Shown here piece after piece: positions 1 to 10,870 of a stretch of DNA of 64,000 nt (within the stretch, counting starts at the first letter, position 1; each line of letters starts with the position of its first letter). The notes below the pieces were generated by a model. It was given only the letters and a program-made list of their open reading frames with translations, did not search any database and was not told the origin of the DNA. The translations under genes and the position numbers were made by a program. This stretch comes from Pegea sp. RAD2-039. Lineage: Eukaryota > Chordata > Thaliacea > Salpida > Salpidae. The stretch covers positions 2,103,001 through 2,167,000 of the forward strand of contig JAQGEQ010000192.1 in the NCBI GenBank assembly GCA_034620365.1, read 5' to 3'.

Positions 1-2798
1 CTATGTATTAGCTGAAAAATAAATCTTTGATAAATCATAAAGTAAACTCAACACAGCTTATCAATAACTATAAATCTCAAACCTGTTTTAAGATTCCTTA
101 ATTATTTGTATAAAATAAATTTAAGCAAAATTATTAAAACCTAGTTAAAAATAATTAATTGAGCAGAAATAATTCTAGTTAAAAAGAAATTTATAAATAA
201 ATCTATGAACTATAATTACAACATTTTTTAAACACTAATAAAAATTTTTCATTAAAAAGCAATTTTTATATTTATTTAGAAACAATATCTTTAGAGTTGT
301 CTTATAAATAAAACATAAACACTAAATATAAAATAATAACACTTGACACTACCACAGTGAATAAAACTTAGAATATCTCTATCATATTCAAACTATAGAT
401 AAAAATAAAGAAATTTATTTATTATATCTTATTAACATAAAGCAAAAATGAATCAAAATAAGTCATTTACAAGATAAATGAAATATCTTAACTTATATAA
501 TTACTTTCAACAATACAGTTTGAATATAATGATTTAAAAGTATTATTTATTTATAAAGTTTTAAGTCAACTATTTAATTATCATACTATAACCAGTTCTG
601 GATGCTGCAAATAGTTATTATTAAAACTTAAGATTTTCAATATGATTAAAAATATTCTTTGTTGTAATATTTTTAGAGATAGAACATAATCAGTAATTTA
701 AAACCAGGTTTTGTTCAATTGATAATTAAAAAGTGATGATAAACAGCTAATGCAAATAGCAGACATGACTATTTGATAATCGAGGTTCAAAAAACACAAT
801 TTTATAAATAAAGAAATATACATAAAAAAATCAGGTAATTATTTGTCTTATTTAATAAAGGATATTCAAAAATATTGTAAATTAAATAGGAAATACGTTA
901 TTGATTAACAAAATTTTACTTCAGTGGATAAATAAAACAAGATTGAAACTACCCTTTTATTCCTGCTTCACTGGTACCTTCCTTAGAAATGTTAAATATT
1001 TGCTTCAGCATAATAAAAAGAGTTATAGAAAAAGTTCTGTCAAAAACATACTACTTCTAACTTTACTGGGGATAACAAATGATATAGAAATTAAGTTAGC
1101 TGAATCTAGTTAAATCATTGTAAAATATCATTATCGATTTAGTCAGTTAGATATTTAATACCAAAAGCTCAAATAAGTTTAATTAGAAACTGTTCACTGC
1201 ATTTTATAGTTAAAGTTAGTTAATTGACCCTTTATTTTTTATTTAAAATTGTTTAGCCCTATATAAAAGAAGTATTTATAGTTTACAATTTATTTTAAAC
1301 TTAAAGAAAAGTATGTACAAGTCAGCAATTACAAGATTATCCAATTCAATGAGAAGCAAAAATTATTTTACTTTAAATGAGAGAAAGAGGAATTTCGAAT
1401 TAAAGCAAAGTTAAAAATTGAAAAAATTTCGTTAATTTTTTTTTATTTGTAATGCTTATATGTATAAAAACAAGTATGTACTGATTTATTTTAAAGTCTA
1501 TTTATAATTGATAAATTGATAAAAGACTTAAAGTTAACATTCTGTGGCAAATTTTTAGAATCAATTTATCCGTAAAAATGATTTCCGTTGTAGCTTGAAT
1601 ATTTAGTTTTAGACCATTCATTCTTTTTCGAGTTTTTCTCTAACAGCACTATAAAATAGTTTTGAGTAAAGAGAAACTGATTCAAATCCCTTTTAGGAAA
1701 CACAAACTTAAATGAAGTTACCTTTGACATAGTTTAAAAGCCAAATTTAAAAATAAACCTTTAATAACAATATTTTTAAGCTTATTGTAAATACTGCAGT
1801 TATTTCGATACATTAATAAACATTTAAGTAGAGGAACTTATTAAGAAGGAACTTAATAAGCTCTAAAATTTCTCCTCCAACAAAACCAGCCTTTATTCAT
1901 GAGAATTGGTTTTATAAACAACAATCTTGGAAAAAAACTTTCAAATTTACCTTTACCAGTATAATGGAAAACTCCTAACAGTTCTATTGTGTATGTATAA
2001 TTTTTAAATATTTGTGTTAAGTCTAAAACTAGAGAAAAAACCATTTTAGTTCAAAGTTTCCCCGTGAATATTATTGTTTTGTATTGTAATCTAAAATGAT
2101 AAATAATTTTTCCTAGATATATTCAATTTAAGTGGCTGTTTTGTTAAATAGATTTTTAACTATTATAAGAAGCAATTGTTTAAGTGTCTTACTTTGAAAT
2201 ACGTTTTAAATTAATTTTATTTAAATAGTATTAAAAACTCATATAATTTTTTTTTTTTGTATTTTTTGTTTGATTAACTTTTTAATTTAACATTTTATTT
2301 TATAGTCTATTTTTCTTTCAATTCAGATTATTTTATTAGGATATATTACATTATTTCTTTGATTGTATTTAACTGTTTTAAAATTTAATTCAATGTAAAA
2401 CTTTGTCAGCTGTTGAAAAATTTGTTTAATGAAGTATGTTGATGAAATATATAAAATGTGTCGCTTATTTTTATAGGGTATGTAGTTAATGTTTGTTTTT
2501 AAACTTATGTTTGTGTTTTGATCAATGTTATTATTGCTTGAAAACTGTTGATAGTTTTGTATAAAATCTTTAAACTATTTTACTATGTGTTTATAAAGTT
2601 ACACAAAAATTAGATTATTTTAAGTCAATAATTTGTAATCTTATATAAAACATTTTAAGAGTTAGAAATGATTGTAATATTTAATATTTAAATAGGATTG
2701 TATCATATTCAAAGTTAACTTTGCATTAACTCTCATTTAAAATAATATATATTTATTTTGATTAGGTAATTCAACTTGTTAAAAGTTTTTGAATTATT
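1..2798. other. AT-rich spacer, no convincing gene
   Basis: No open frame with a recognisable domain was found. The only hints are a 70-codon frame at 901-1113 (+) and a short minus frame at 1853-2044 that contains a plausible donor (GGTAAAT) near 1955. Neither resembles a known family. The stretch next to 2799 contains the promoter and 5' UTR of the following gene, but no TATA or CCAAT element stands out from the A+T background. Confidence 0.5.
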
Positions 2799-4013
2799 AT
2801 GTCATTGGTTGCATTCGTTGTGGGAGCAATTCTTATGTATTTTTTGTATAGTTCACATGAAGAAGCTATCGAAAACTCGAAAAAAAATGAAATTTGCTCA
2901 AGACGTACTAGTCTAGATATCACTGAAAATGAGACTGATGGGATTAAACGAAGAGTTAATCTTTTTTTCAAAAGTTTGTCAGCATTTCAACAAGGACTTA
3001 ATTCCTCTAATGGATATGTTAATAAATATATGAGGGACCCTTTTATTTTTCGTTCCTTTATGGATAGGTAAGGCATATTTGAGTATCTAAATAGTTAATA
3101 TTTTTTTAAGTTGTTATTAAATCTTGCATCTTTAAAACATAGATTTCAATCATTTGATGACATATCAAAGGCGATGCATGATTTTGGCTTAGGTGATTTC
3201 CATCTTATCATCGGCATTGACTTTACTGAAAGTAATATGTGGCAAGGAAAGATTACGAATAACGGAAACCCTCTTCATCAAATTAGCAGGTTGATGATTT
3301 GTTTGTTTAAAAGATGAATTTAAATGAATAAATAATTTGTTGTTTGTTTCAGAACCTCTACTAATCAATATCAACGAATAATCAAAATCTTAGGACATAC
3401 TATTGAAGATTTTATGGAGCTTGGTAACAATCATTTGGTTGCATATAAATCAAAAAAGAAATATGAAATACCAAGCTTTGGTTTTGGTGATACTACAACA
3501 AAGGATAGTTCAGTTTTCAGTCTTCGAACTGATGGATCTCCTTGTGATAGTTTTTCTGATCTTTTAGAAAATTATCGGAAAACTGTTTCAAGTGTGATCT
3601 TAAGTGGACCTACTAGTTTTGCTCCTATTATCAATAAGTCAGTTGAAATTGTTCGTAAGACCCACAATTATCATCTACTGGTTATAATGGCTGATGGACA
3701 ATTTGTTGATTCAAGACCAACTTCAAAAGCGATTGTGGAAGCTTCTAAATATCCGTTGAGTATTGTAGTTGTTGGTGTTGGTGATGGCCCTTGGGATACT
3801 TTATATCAATTTGATGATTGGTTACCTCAAAGAAAATTTGATAATTTTCAGTTTGTTGAATATGCGCAAGTTTTGAAACAGTGTGGATCATCTAGAAATT
3901 TTGAGACTGCATTAGCTCTCCACATTTTTATGGAAGTTCCTGACCAGTACAAAGCTGTTTGTGATCTTGGATATCTAACTCCTAATGCTAAAGAAGTAAC
4001 TAAATCTTGTTAA
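2799..4013 (+). CDS. Copine/RGLG-type vWA domain protein, membrane-anchored, no RING
   Basis: Three exons: 2799-3067, 3143-3289 and 3353-4013, joined at phase 2, giving 358 residues. Residues about 3-17 (MSLVAFVVGAILMYF) form a hydrophobic signal anchor, followed by a charged linker to about residue 88. Residues about 90-345 are a copine-type von Willebrand A domain: MIDAS signature DFTES (D116, T118, S120), then the family blocks FGFGD, LSGPTSFAP, IMADGQ, VGVGDGPWD, DNFQFV and a C-terminal PDQYKA. The blocks match plant and animal RGLG ubiquitin ligases more closely than classical copines, which carry two N-terminal C2 domains. No C-terminal RING is encoded; the protein stops at TKSC soon after the vWA domain. 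I infer a membrane-tethered, metal-dependent binding protein rather than an active E3. Assignment to the RGLG/copine superfamily is firm; function is not. Confidence 0.9.
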
Positions 4014-5402
4014 ACTCTCCAAACAAAACGTGCCTTTAAAGAGTTGTTATGAAATAGTATTTACATTTACTGTGATTTTTCCTTATTTGTTTGTTTCCAA
4101 ATTAACTAGAAACTCAATTATTTTTGTATGTAGTCATATATCAAGTCAGAAAAATTTGTCTTCACATAAGCATGTTAGTGTGCTAGGAAATATTGGTTAA
4201 GTATTGAACATTTGTGTTGCTTTCTTTAAAATTTCTATTAAAATACTTCTTGAGTCTTATAAATTATTAATATTTCCTATGAATAACACTTTGAACAATG
4301 CAATCCATTAAAAAAATTGAATAATGTTAACAGATAATTTCATTCATAATTCCGTGTTTTCATCTATAGTTTAAATTTGAGTTTGTCATCAAACAATTGT
4401 TAATTACTGCACCATGTTTACTTTATATTAATGTCACGTATTGAAGTTTTTTGTAAATATGCACAACGCAAGTCAACGCACAGTAAGTATGGCGAAAGAC
4501 AATTACTGTTTAGTATTTTTATTAATAAGCTCGCAATCTTAAGCAGTAATTTTTGCAAAAATGAATCTGTATTTCTTTTTGATTTTTACGAGTGTCTTTT
4601 TTGTGTGTACAATCTTTATTTTCACATAATTTTTTTTGTATGATTTGTATGTTGATATGCAATTCAGTACACTACTAGGCTTTGTATTCAGCTTTATAAT
4701 TTATATTGTTATTGCTTGTAAGTTGCTTTTTAAACTTGTAATTGTTATTTTGATTTGATTGTGACATGCATTGTTAAGAATTATCTTAATTTTCAATAAG
4801 GGCAATTTTAAATGTCACTTCTGAATATTTGAATATGGCTTCATCATTGTGAAGTGATTGAAATGAAATATCTCTTTTCTATTTTCAAGTGGAATTTATT
4901 TTTCTTAAATCGTAAAACCAAATGATATTCCGTTAAATAATAGTGATGGTACAATCAATCTTTATTGTAATTGTGTTTCCTTTCTTTGCTGTTTTATTTA
5001 CTTGCTTTACGTAGTTTAAGTAATTTTTAAAACAAATTTTCTGCAAGCTTACAACATCCTGACTTTTATTAAACCAATTTCATTTGTATTTTCAACTTTC
5101 ATTTATCTCAGTCACAAATAATCTGTATAAAAAGTCTACTAAAAATTCATTAAGAAACTGATAATTAGGATTTCAGCATATTATGATGAGATATGTGTTA
5201 CTTGTTTGAAAATCTGTTGCTTCTGCTTGAAATGCATCAAATAATTTGCAAGTAAGCTACTAACTAACATGCTAAAGTTAAACTGTGAACTTCTTTCGAC
5301 CTTTTTCAATGTTATCGATTTCTTTTCATACATTTGTAACTTTTATTTTGCAGTTTTAGCACCTACATTTTAGTTTAATTTTTAGTTTGGCAGCCCTTTT
5401 TG
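4014..5402. other. Intergenic spacer
   Basis: It contains the 3' UTR of the vWA gene and the promoter of the protease gene. I looked for a downstream exon that could supply the missing RING cysteine/histidine pattern and found none. The 70-codon frame at 4431-4643 has no recognisable domain. Confidence 0.5.
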
Positions 5403-6477
5403 ATGGTAATGTTTCGAATACTTACTAGTACTGCTACTGCTGCTGGAGTTTTAGTTTGCTTTGGATACACATGTGTAGTTGAAGTGATGAAGTTTGAAGG
5501 ACCCTCAATGCAACCCACCATCGTAAATGGTGATGTTGGTTTTTGTCAAAAGATTTCTACTTTACCGAAAGAATATCAAAGTTTAAAAAAGTAATTTTCA
5601 AAATACAAATCGCTGTTTTAAAACATTGAAAAGTGATGAAGATCAACAAACAAATTGTTGATGTATTTCAGAGGAGACATTGTGATTGCTGTGTCACCTA
5701 AAGACCCATCTATGAGGATATGCAAACGGATAATCGGTGTTGGAGGAGATGAAATCAGCAGTCAAAAGAGCACTTTGGAAGATATTTTTGGACTTGGGTT
5801 AGTTTATAATATACTTCTTTAATTCAATTTCTAATAAAACTTCTTTTTCTACGATTTATTTCAATTTTCTCCAATTTTCTTTTGAATCATCATCTAAATA
5901 GTGAAAGTATCTTCTAATGATTTTAGGGTCCTGTTTATCCTAACTGGACTCGATTTTGTGTCACATGCCACCCTCAGTCACCAAAATTCCTCTGTAAGCT
6001 AAATATTTCTTACTTTGGTATTGTTGAGCAAAGAGATTGTAAAGTTCGAGTCACTAAAACAATCCTTAAGCGTTTTTAGAATTAACATGTTCTTCAAAAC
6101 TTAAGAATCGAACTGAATCAGCTGACACTAAAATAAAAGTATATTAACGCTACTGGAAGAACTTTTCCTGCATCAAAAAACCTTTTAAAATGATAAACTG
6201 ATTTCCTACAGAAAGCGACAGTTTGTACCACGTGGTCACGTGTGGTTAGAAGGAGATAATTCAAGATTCTCACTAGATTCCAGGTCGTATGGACCATTAC
6301 CGATGGGATTGGTTACTAGTATTCTTCGCTTTAAAGTAAATATTTCATTCAATTTTGTTTTTCTTCGCCTGTTAGCTACTAGTGAAGTTTAGTAGAATTA
6401 TTCAAATCTCTGCCTAATATTTTTTGTTTGTTTTGAAACAGCTTAACATCAGTGACTTCACTTTTAAACGGATGTAG
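5403..6477 (+). CDS. IMMP1L: Mitochondrial inner membrane protease subunit 1 (IMP1)
   Basis: Four exons: 5403-5590, 5672-5797, 6212-6335 and 6442-6477, coding for 157 residues, close to the usual length of the family. IMP1 is a signal-peptidase I (S26) enzyme that removes intermembrane-space sorting signals of mitochondrial proteins, working as a dimer with IMP2. Residues about 6-25 are the hydrophobic anchor. The nucleophile lies in EGPSMQPT (S35) and the general-base lysine in ICKRIIG (K81). The conserved boxes GHVWLEGDN and [10 protein letters not shown] follow. The tiny last exon encodes the conserved tail ending TFKRM. I took the ATG at 5403; an ATG two codons later is also possible. A canonical AATAAA lies at 6601-6606. 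Two E-box hexamers (6229-6234, 6237-6242) fall inside exon 3 and are probably incidental. Confidence 0.95.
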
Positions 6478-7438
6478 CATTTTCTACAAGTAGCAAATTA
6501 TTTATTATTCAATTCAACTGCCAGCTACAGATTTGTGCTATTTACTATTTTCTCATTTTTGTTTTACGTTGAATTTTCTTAGCAGATTTTGGCAAGACTC
6601 AATAAAATTTGATTTATTTGTTTTAAAGATTTAATGATTTAAATCTTTTTTAGTTTTGTATCAAATTTTATTATCTTTTAAAACAACGTTTTTTTTTAAC
6701 CTGAAATTTCAGAAATTAACTAATATCAAAATAATTTAATGTGATTGAAAATCAGTAAGCGAAAATGAGAAATTTTGTAAAATGTTAAAATTAACAATAC
6801 ATTGTCAAGACCTTAAACCACCAAGTCCAAACCTTGGTTAAAATTGATTCAAAAATCTGTACAACTGTGCTTAATTAAAACAACTATTTTAATTTGTTCT
6901 ATATACTAGAGTCTAGACAGGAATAAAAACAGTTAAAAACCTTTAAATTTCTTCAATTTGAATACTAATTATTTCAATTCTCTAAAAATTAGTTTTTTTA
7001 AATTGACTTTAAATGGTTTAACTGCAAACAAAATCAAAATTTATAAATTAAAGTCAAACAAAGCAAACGCTTGTAGACAATTATTTTAAGCTAAATCAAA
7101 CTCTACAGTTAGTTTAGGGTTTACCAAACTTTATTGTATCTCTCTTTGCTTATTTGAACTTAATTAAATGATTTCTTTTCTGAGTTTTGCCCAAAATTTT
7201 AATTGAAGACCTAAAAAATTGAAAAATATTTTTTGTGTTTCAATTTAACTCCTTATATGGTAATTAATAGCTGTCTAAGACAATTAAGATTTTTTTAGAA
7301 CTATACAAGTTTTTGCCAGCATTACTTACTAAGCTCATTGTTGTGATCAAACTAAGCTCCAATTAAAATACAGAGTCATCAATCAATTACTTGTATCTAA
7401 CCAGAATAATTAAAAATTTTTTGTTTATTACAATAAAC
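6478..7438. other. Intergenic spacer
   Basis: Nothing beyond the 3' UTR and polyadenylation signal (6601-6606) of the preceding protease gene. A+T-rich, no open frame of note. Confidence 0.5.
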
Positions 7439-7626
7439 GAGAAGGAGGGTGCCTGAAGAGAGCAGCTCTCGCTAACTCACATTCTCACAAATAATACCTT
7501 TTATATATAATTAAGTAAGAAATATAGAAAGCAAAAGATGCAACACATGGCATTTCGATAGCACTCAAAGCATAGAACAGTGAACAATTAAATAGAATGT
7601 TATTAATATAAAAAAGGAAAAACGAA

Positions 7627-7938
7627 TCACAGTTTATAAATAACAATGTTGGCTATATTATAACGGTTCAACTTCTGCTTAAACAACATGAATGATTCTG
7701 ACATGACAATCTCTGATGACAGCTGGTTCCATGTACCAATTGTGCGGTATGAGAAAAAGTTTGCTCTGATTAATGTACCAAGTGATATGGGCTTATTAAG
7801 ACGTAATCTGTGTCGTCTGAGTTGATATACCTTGAGGGAAGGACTAATGGAAAAGAAATCATCAAACTGAATGTCAATTAAATTGTGGATAATTTTGAAA
7901 ATAAGAATTAAGTCGTATTTAATCCGTCGAATTTCCAA
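7627..7938 (-). pseudogene. LINE ORF2 C-terminal segment
   Basis: A 103-codon frame with the pattern found at the end of CR1-like ORF2 proteins: an IRRIKYDLILIFKIIHNL block, an LRRHRLRL block, FFSYRTIGTWNQLSSEIV and a final FKQKLNRYN. It is not in frame with the RT segment upstream. The copy at about 25690-26030 (+) is close to 90% identical in DNA by eye. Confidence 0.8.
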
Positions 7939-8345
7939 AGTATCTAAATTTAAGAAGCTGAGACGATGTTTATAACTGTGGAATTAACATTAAGTTTCTT
8001 TAGATATATAGATTGGATTTTGTTATCACCAACTTGATGTGGCATCCATGCACTAGCATTGTATTCAAGAATTGGCCGTACGTATAATTTGAAGAGGTTA
8101 ATAAGAAGCTTGAATCTTAAGAGTTAAAGATTTTTTTAATAAGGTAAACAAGGTTGATTGATTTTTCAAAGATTTTGGAAACATAATTGCGCCATTTAAA
8201 GTCAGATGATAGAGTAATGTCAAGGTCTAGGACCGAAGATATTTGTGGAATAATAAATCCATTGATATAGTTTCGGTTAAAGAAATTTGTAGCTGGTTTA
8301 CGGGAGAAAATTATACGCTCAGACTTTGTGGGCTGGTCTGAGCTG

Positions 8346-8910
8346 TCAGCTCATAGACCAGTTTTCTACAATGTGTAGTGCAATTTGAAGTTTTGAAGGA
8401 TTGCAAGATAATAGCTTTATGTCATCTGTATACACAAACACACTGACATCATCTACTGCTACTAGTCTTCTGATGAGGTCTTCAATGAAAATTAAAAAGA
8501 GAAGGGGACCCAGAACAAAACCCTGACAAACAACACTGGTGACTTGACTAGAAGTAGATAAAGATATTTCAACACCAGTTTTTTGGGTTCTACGTGATAA
8601 GTAATCTTCAATCCACTTTAAGATAAAGCTGTTGATTTTTAATTTTTGCAAAATAATAATGAGCTTGTTGTGTGGGACAGAATCAAACGCTTTAGCAAGA
8701 TCGAGATATATAGTGTCACAAGGAGTATTGCTTTCATAATGGGCTATAAGCTCATTAATAAAAGTGAGATTTTGAGTCAAGGAAGATCTACGTTTCACAA
8801 AGCCATGCTGGACATCAGATACTAAATGATGCTCCATCAAATGACTGGTCATATGATTGTGAATGATATGTTCTTCAGTTTTGCAGATAGCTGAAGTCAG
8901 CGAAACTGGT
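8346..8910 (-). pseudogene. LINE reverse transcriptase fragment
   Basis: Palm-domain motifs are clear: RPVSLTS, DVQHGFVKRRSSLTQ, DLAKAFDSVPHNKL, a GFVLGPLLFLIFIEDL block and the catalytic box FVYTDDIKL (YTDD where most relatives have FADD or YADD). The frame is open only over this part. The usual GVPQGSVLGP box reads VVCQGFVLGP, with serine replaced by phenylalanine, consistent with decay. Confidence 0.85.
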
Positions 8911-9779
8911 CTAAAGTTAAGTGCAGTGTTTCTGCGACCCTTTTTTATAAATAGTAGTAATGAAAGCTTTCTTCCAAATTTGTGAAACTCTTCCTCACTT
9001 CAGAGTGATGTTAAAGAGTAGCGATAAAAGTAATGATAAAGAGAAAGTATTTTTTTATTAAAAATAAAGCAGGTATTTGATCTGGGGTGTTGGAAACTGA
9101 TGATTTTTAGAAAGAAATGGCCTTAGCTACCATATCGACCCTTATTTCGCTTAAGCTAAAAAATCGACTGTTATGTTAGCATCTATCATCTCAGAGACAA
9201 TTGTGAGAATTTCGGAATAGGAAAGAAAGAAAGTATTCCCCTCATATGTTATAAAAATGATACTAAATTGATTGTTTAGCAATTCAGCTTTAACATCACA
9301 AACTGGTTGCTTTCATCAAGCAAGGGAGGTATTTGAAATAACGCCCTAAGCTTGTAGTTTATGAAACCAAAAAACGTTTTCTTGCTAGATGAAGATGCAT
9401 TTTCTCTTCCTAAAAAGAAATTATAAACAGATTTCTAGTAAACAATACAAAGATCTTTGTACAGAGATTTAATGAAAGGGTCTGCTTTAGTTTGTTTGTA
9501 TGGGAGGTTTTTCAAATGTTTTTCAAATTCCTTAACTATTTGGGCAAATGTGGCTTTTTTTTGACTGTAAGAAAAAGTATAATTTTTTTAATTGACTCTT
9601 TAACGATGTTAGTAAATCTTGAGTAAATAGTATTGATGTCTTCGGATGAGTTGAAAACAGAAATCCAGTCAACACTTGATATAAACTTGTTGATATCATC
9701 ATAATTTCCACGATACAAATTCCGGATAAAATTTCGTTTGCTTGGAGCTTCAATGTTCATGGAAAACGTTTGGTGAAGC

Positions 9780-10440
9780 TTAAATTAAATCATATTGTGA
9801 TCGCATGTTTGCAAAAGGTTCTTTTTGATCAAGAAAGATAATCTTCTGAGGCTTTGGTCTGATGTGAAGATCACCGCTAACTTGGGTTAACAAAGTAAAC
9901 ATCTGAGACAGTTTATTGGCATCGAAGAAGCTTACAAAGGCATGACTTAAAACGGCTGAAATAGGATTGTCGCTATCTAAGTTAAACAATTTTTCTACAA
10001 ATGTTGAATTCTGGTTATTCCAATCAATATTACTAATATTAGAATCCCCCAAAATATATAATTAGGACACATAACACTCTTCAATAAGGCCTTAACAGTA
10101 ACATCATCATTAATTTTAGAAGGTGGTAGGTAGATACATATAAAACGAGAAAATTTGGACTTTGAGTAATGAAAATCGAAAGCGATAATCTCAAAACATG
10201 AACAGTGAATGACATCGATCTGAATTCTAGAGATCATGGGTGCAAGCGATGTTTTGTAAATTACACAAACACCGCCGCCTCTATCATACAGTCTGTCACA
10301 ATGCAAAACACAAAAAAGATTACCGTCAACCATATAAGAATCAGGATACAACGGTTTCAACAGAGTTTCAGTAATAACATCAAATGTAAAATCTTTAATT
10401 ATAATTTGTTAAACATAAACCAATTGACAACTAAAAATAC
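9780..10440 (-). pseudogene. LINE AP-endonuclease fragments
   Basis: Two overlapping out-of-frame pieces carry the apurinic-type endonuclease pattern of CR1-like elements: ITETLLKPLYPDSY, CDRLYDRGGGVCVIYK, then FRFICIYLPPS-type and GILILVILIG (a degenerate GDFN box), and NISNIDWNN. Frame breaks lie near 10360 and 10050. Confidence 0.7.
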
Positions 10441-10870
10441 TTCTTGAGTTTATTACATTTAAAATACAATTGTATTTTAATAGGAAAACATTCACAGTAA
10501 ATAACAATTTTGAAAGTAATATTTTTATCAAAAAGAGAGCTTAGTGACTTTAATTTCTGCAACCCATAATGTAAGTTTTTAACGCAGGTATGAGTTCAAT
10601 CGTACAATTTACACTAGCAAGTTAGTCAATGTCAGTAAGCCTTGCTGTTCTTTGTCTAATATGTCTGGTAGCTCTCTTACATTCCTCACAAGAGTCTTAT
10701 TAAATTTTCACCAATTTGATTTGATGATAATTAACATCAGATAAATATTTACAAGCTACATTTTGATGACAAGTCATTTTTGAAAAAGCTGTCCATATCA
10801 TACCCAATACTTTTGGTTCTGATCTTTATCTATGAAATCATATTCGATTTCATAATGAATAGTTTAAATT

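Larger units (their letters stand above)
7439..10870 (-). mobile_element. Decayed CR1-like non-LTR retrotransposon (LINE)
   Basis: Read on the minus strand, the order is remnants of an endonuclease region (about 10440-9780), a reverse transcriptase (about 8910-8346), and the C-terminal tail typical of CR1/L2-type ORF2 (7938-7627, with LRRHRLRLNKP and TIGTWNQLSS), then a roughly 190-bp 3' UTR ending near 7439. Several frameshifts and stops separate the pieces, so the element is dead. The 3' boundary is supported by a second copy at 25383-26209 whose last 50 bases match this one. The 5' boundary near 10870 is approximate. Family assignment (CR1/L2/Rex-like rather than RTE or L1) is from the RT and tail motifs. 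Confidence 0.85.

Noticed and set aside
901-1113. Plus-strand 70-codon frame
   Set aside because: A+T-rich, low complexity, no domain, no flanking splice or promoter evidence.
1853-2044. Minus-strand 63-codon frame with a donor-like site (MVFSLVLDLTQIFKNYTYTI)
   Set aside because: It could be a first exon, but no partner exon or family resemblance was found within the window.
4431-4643. Plus frame with CLFC, considered as a possible RING exon for the vWA gene
   Set aside because: Only one CxxC pair, no C3HC4 spacing, and no acceptor in a compatible phase.
6229-6242. Two E-box hexamers two bases apart
   Set aside because: They lie inside conserved IMMP1L coding sequence (VPRGHVW), so codon use explains them.
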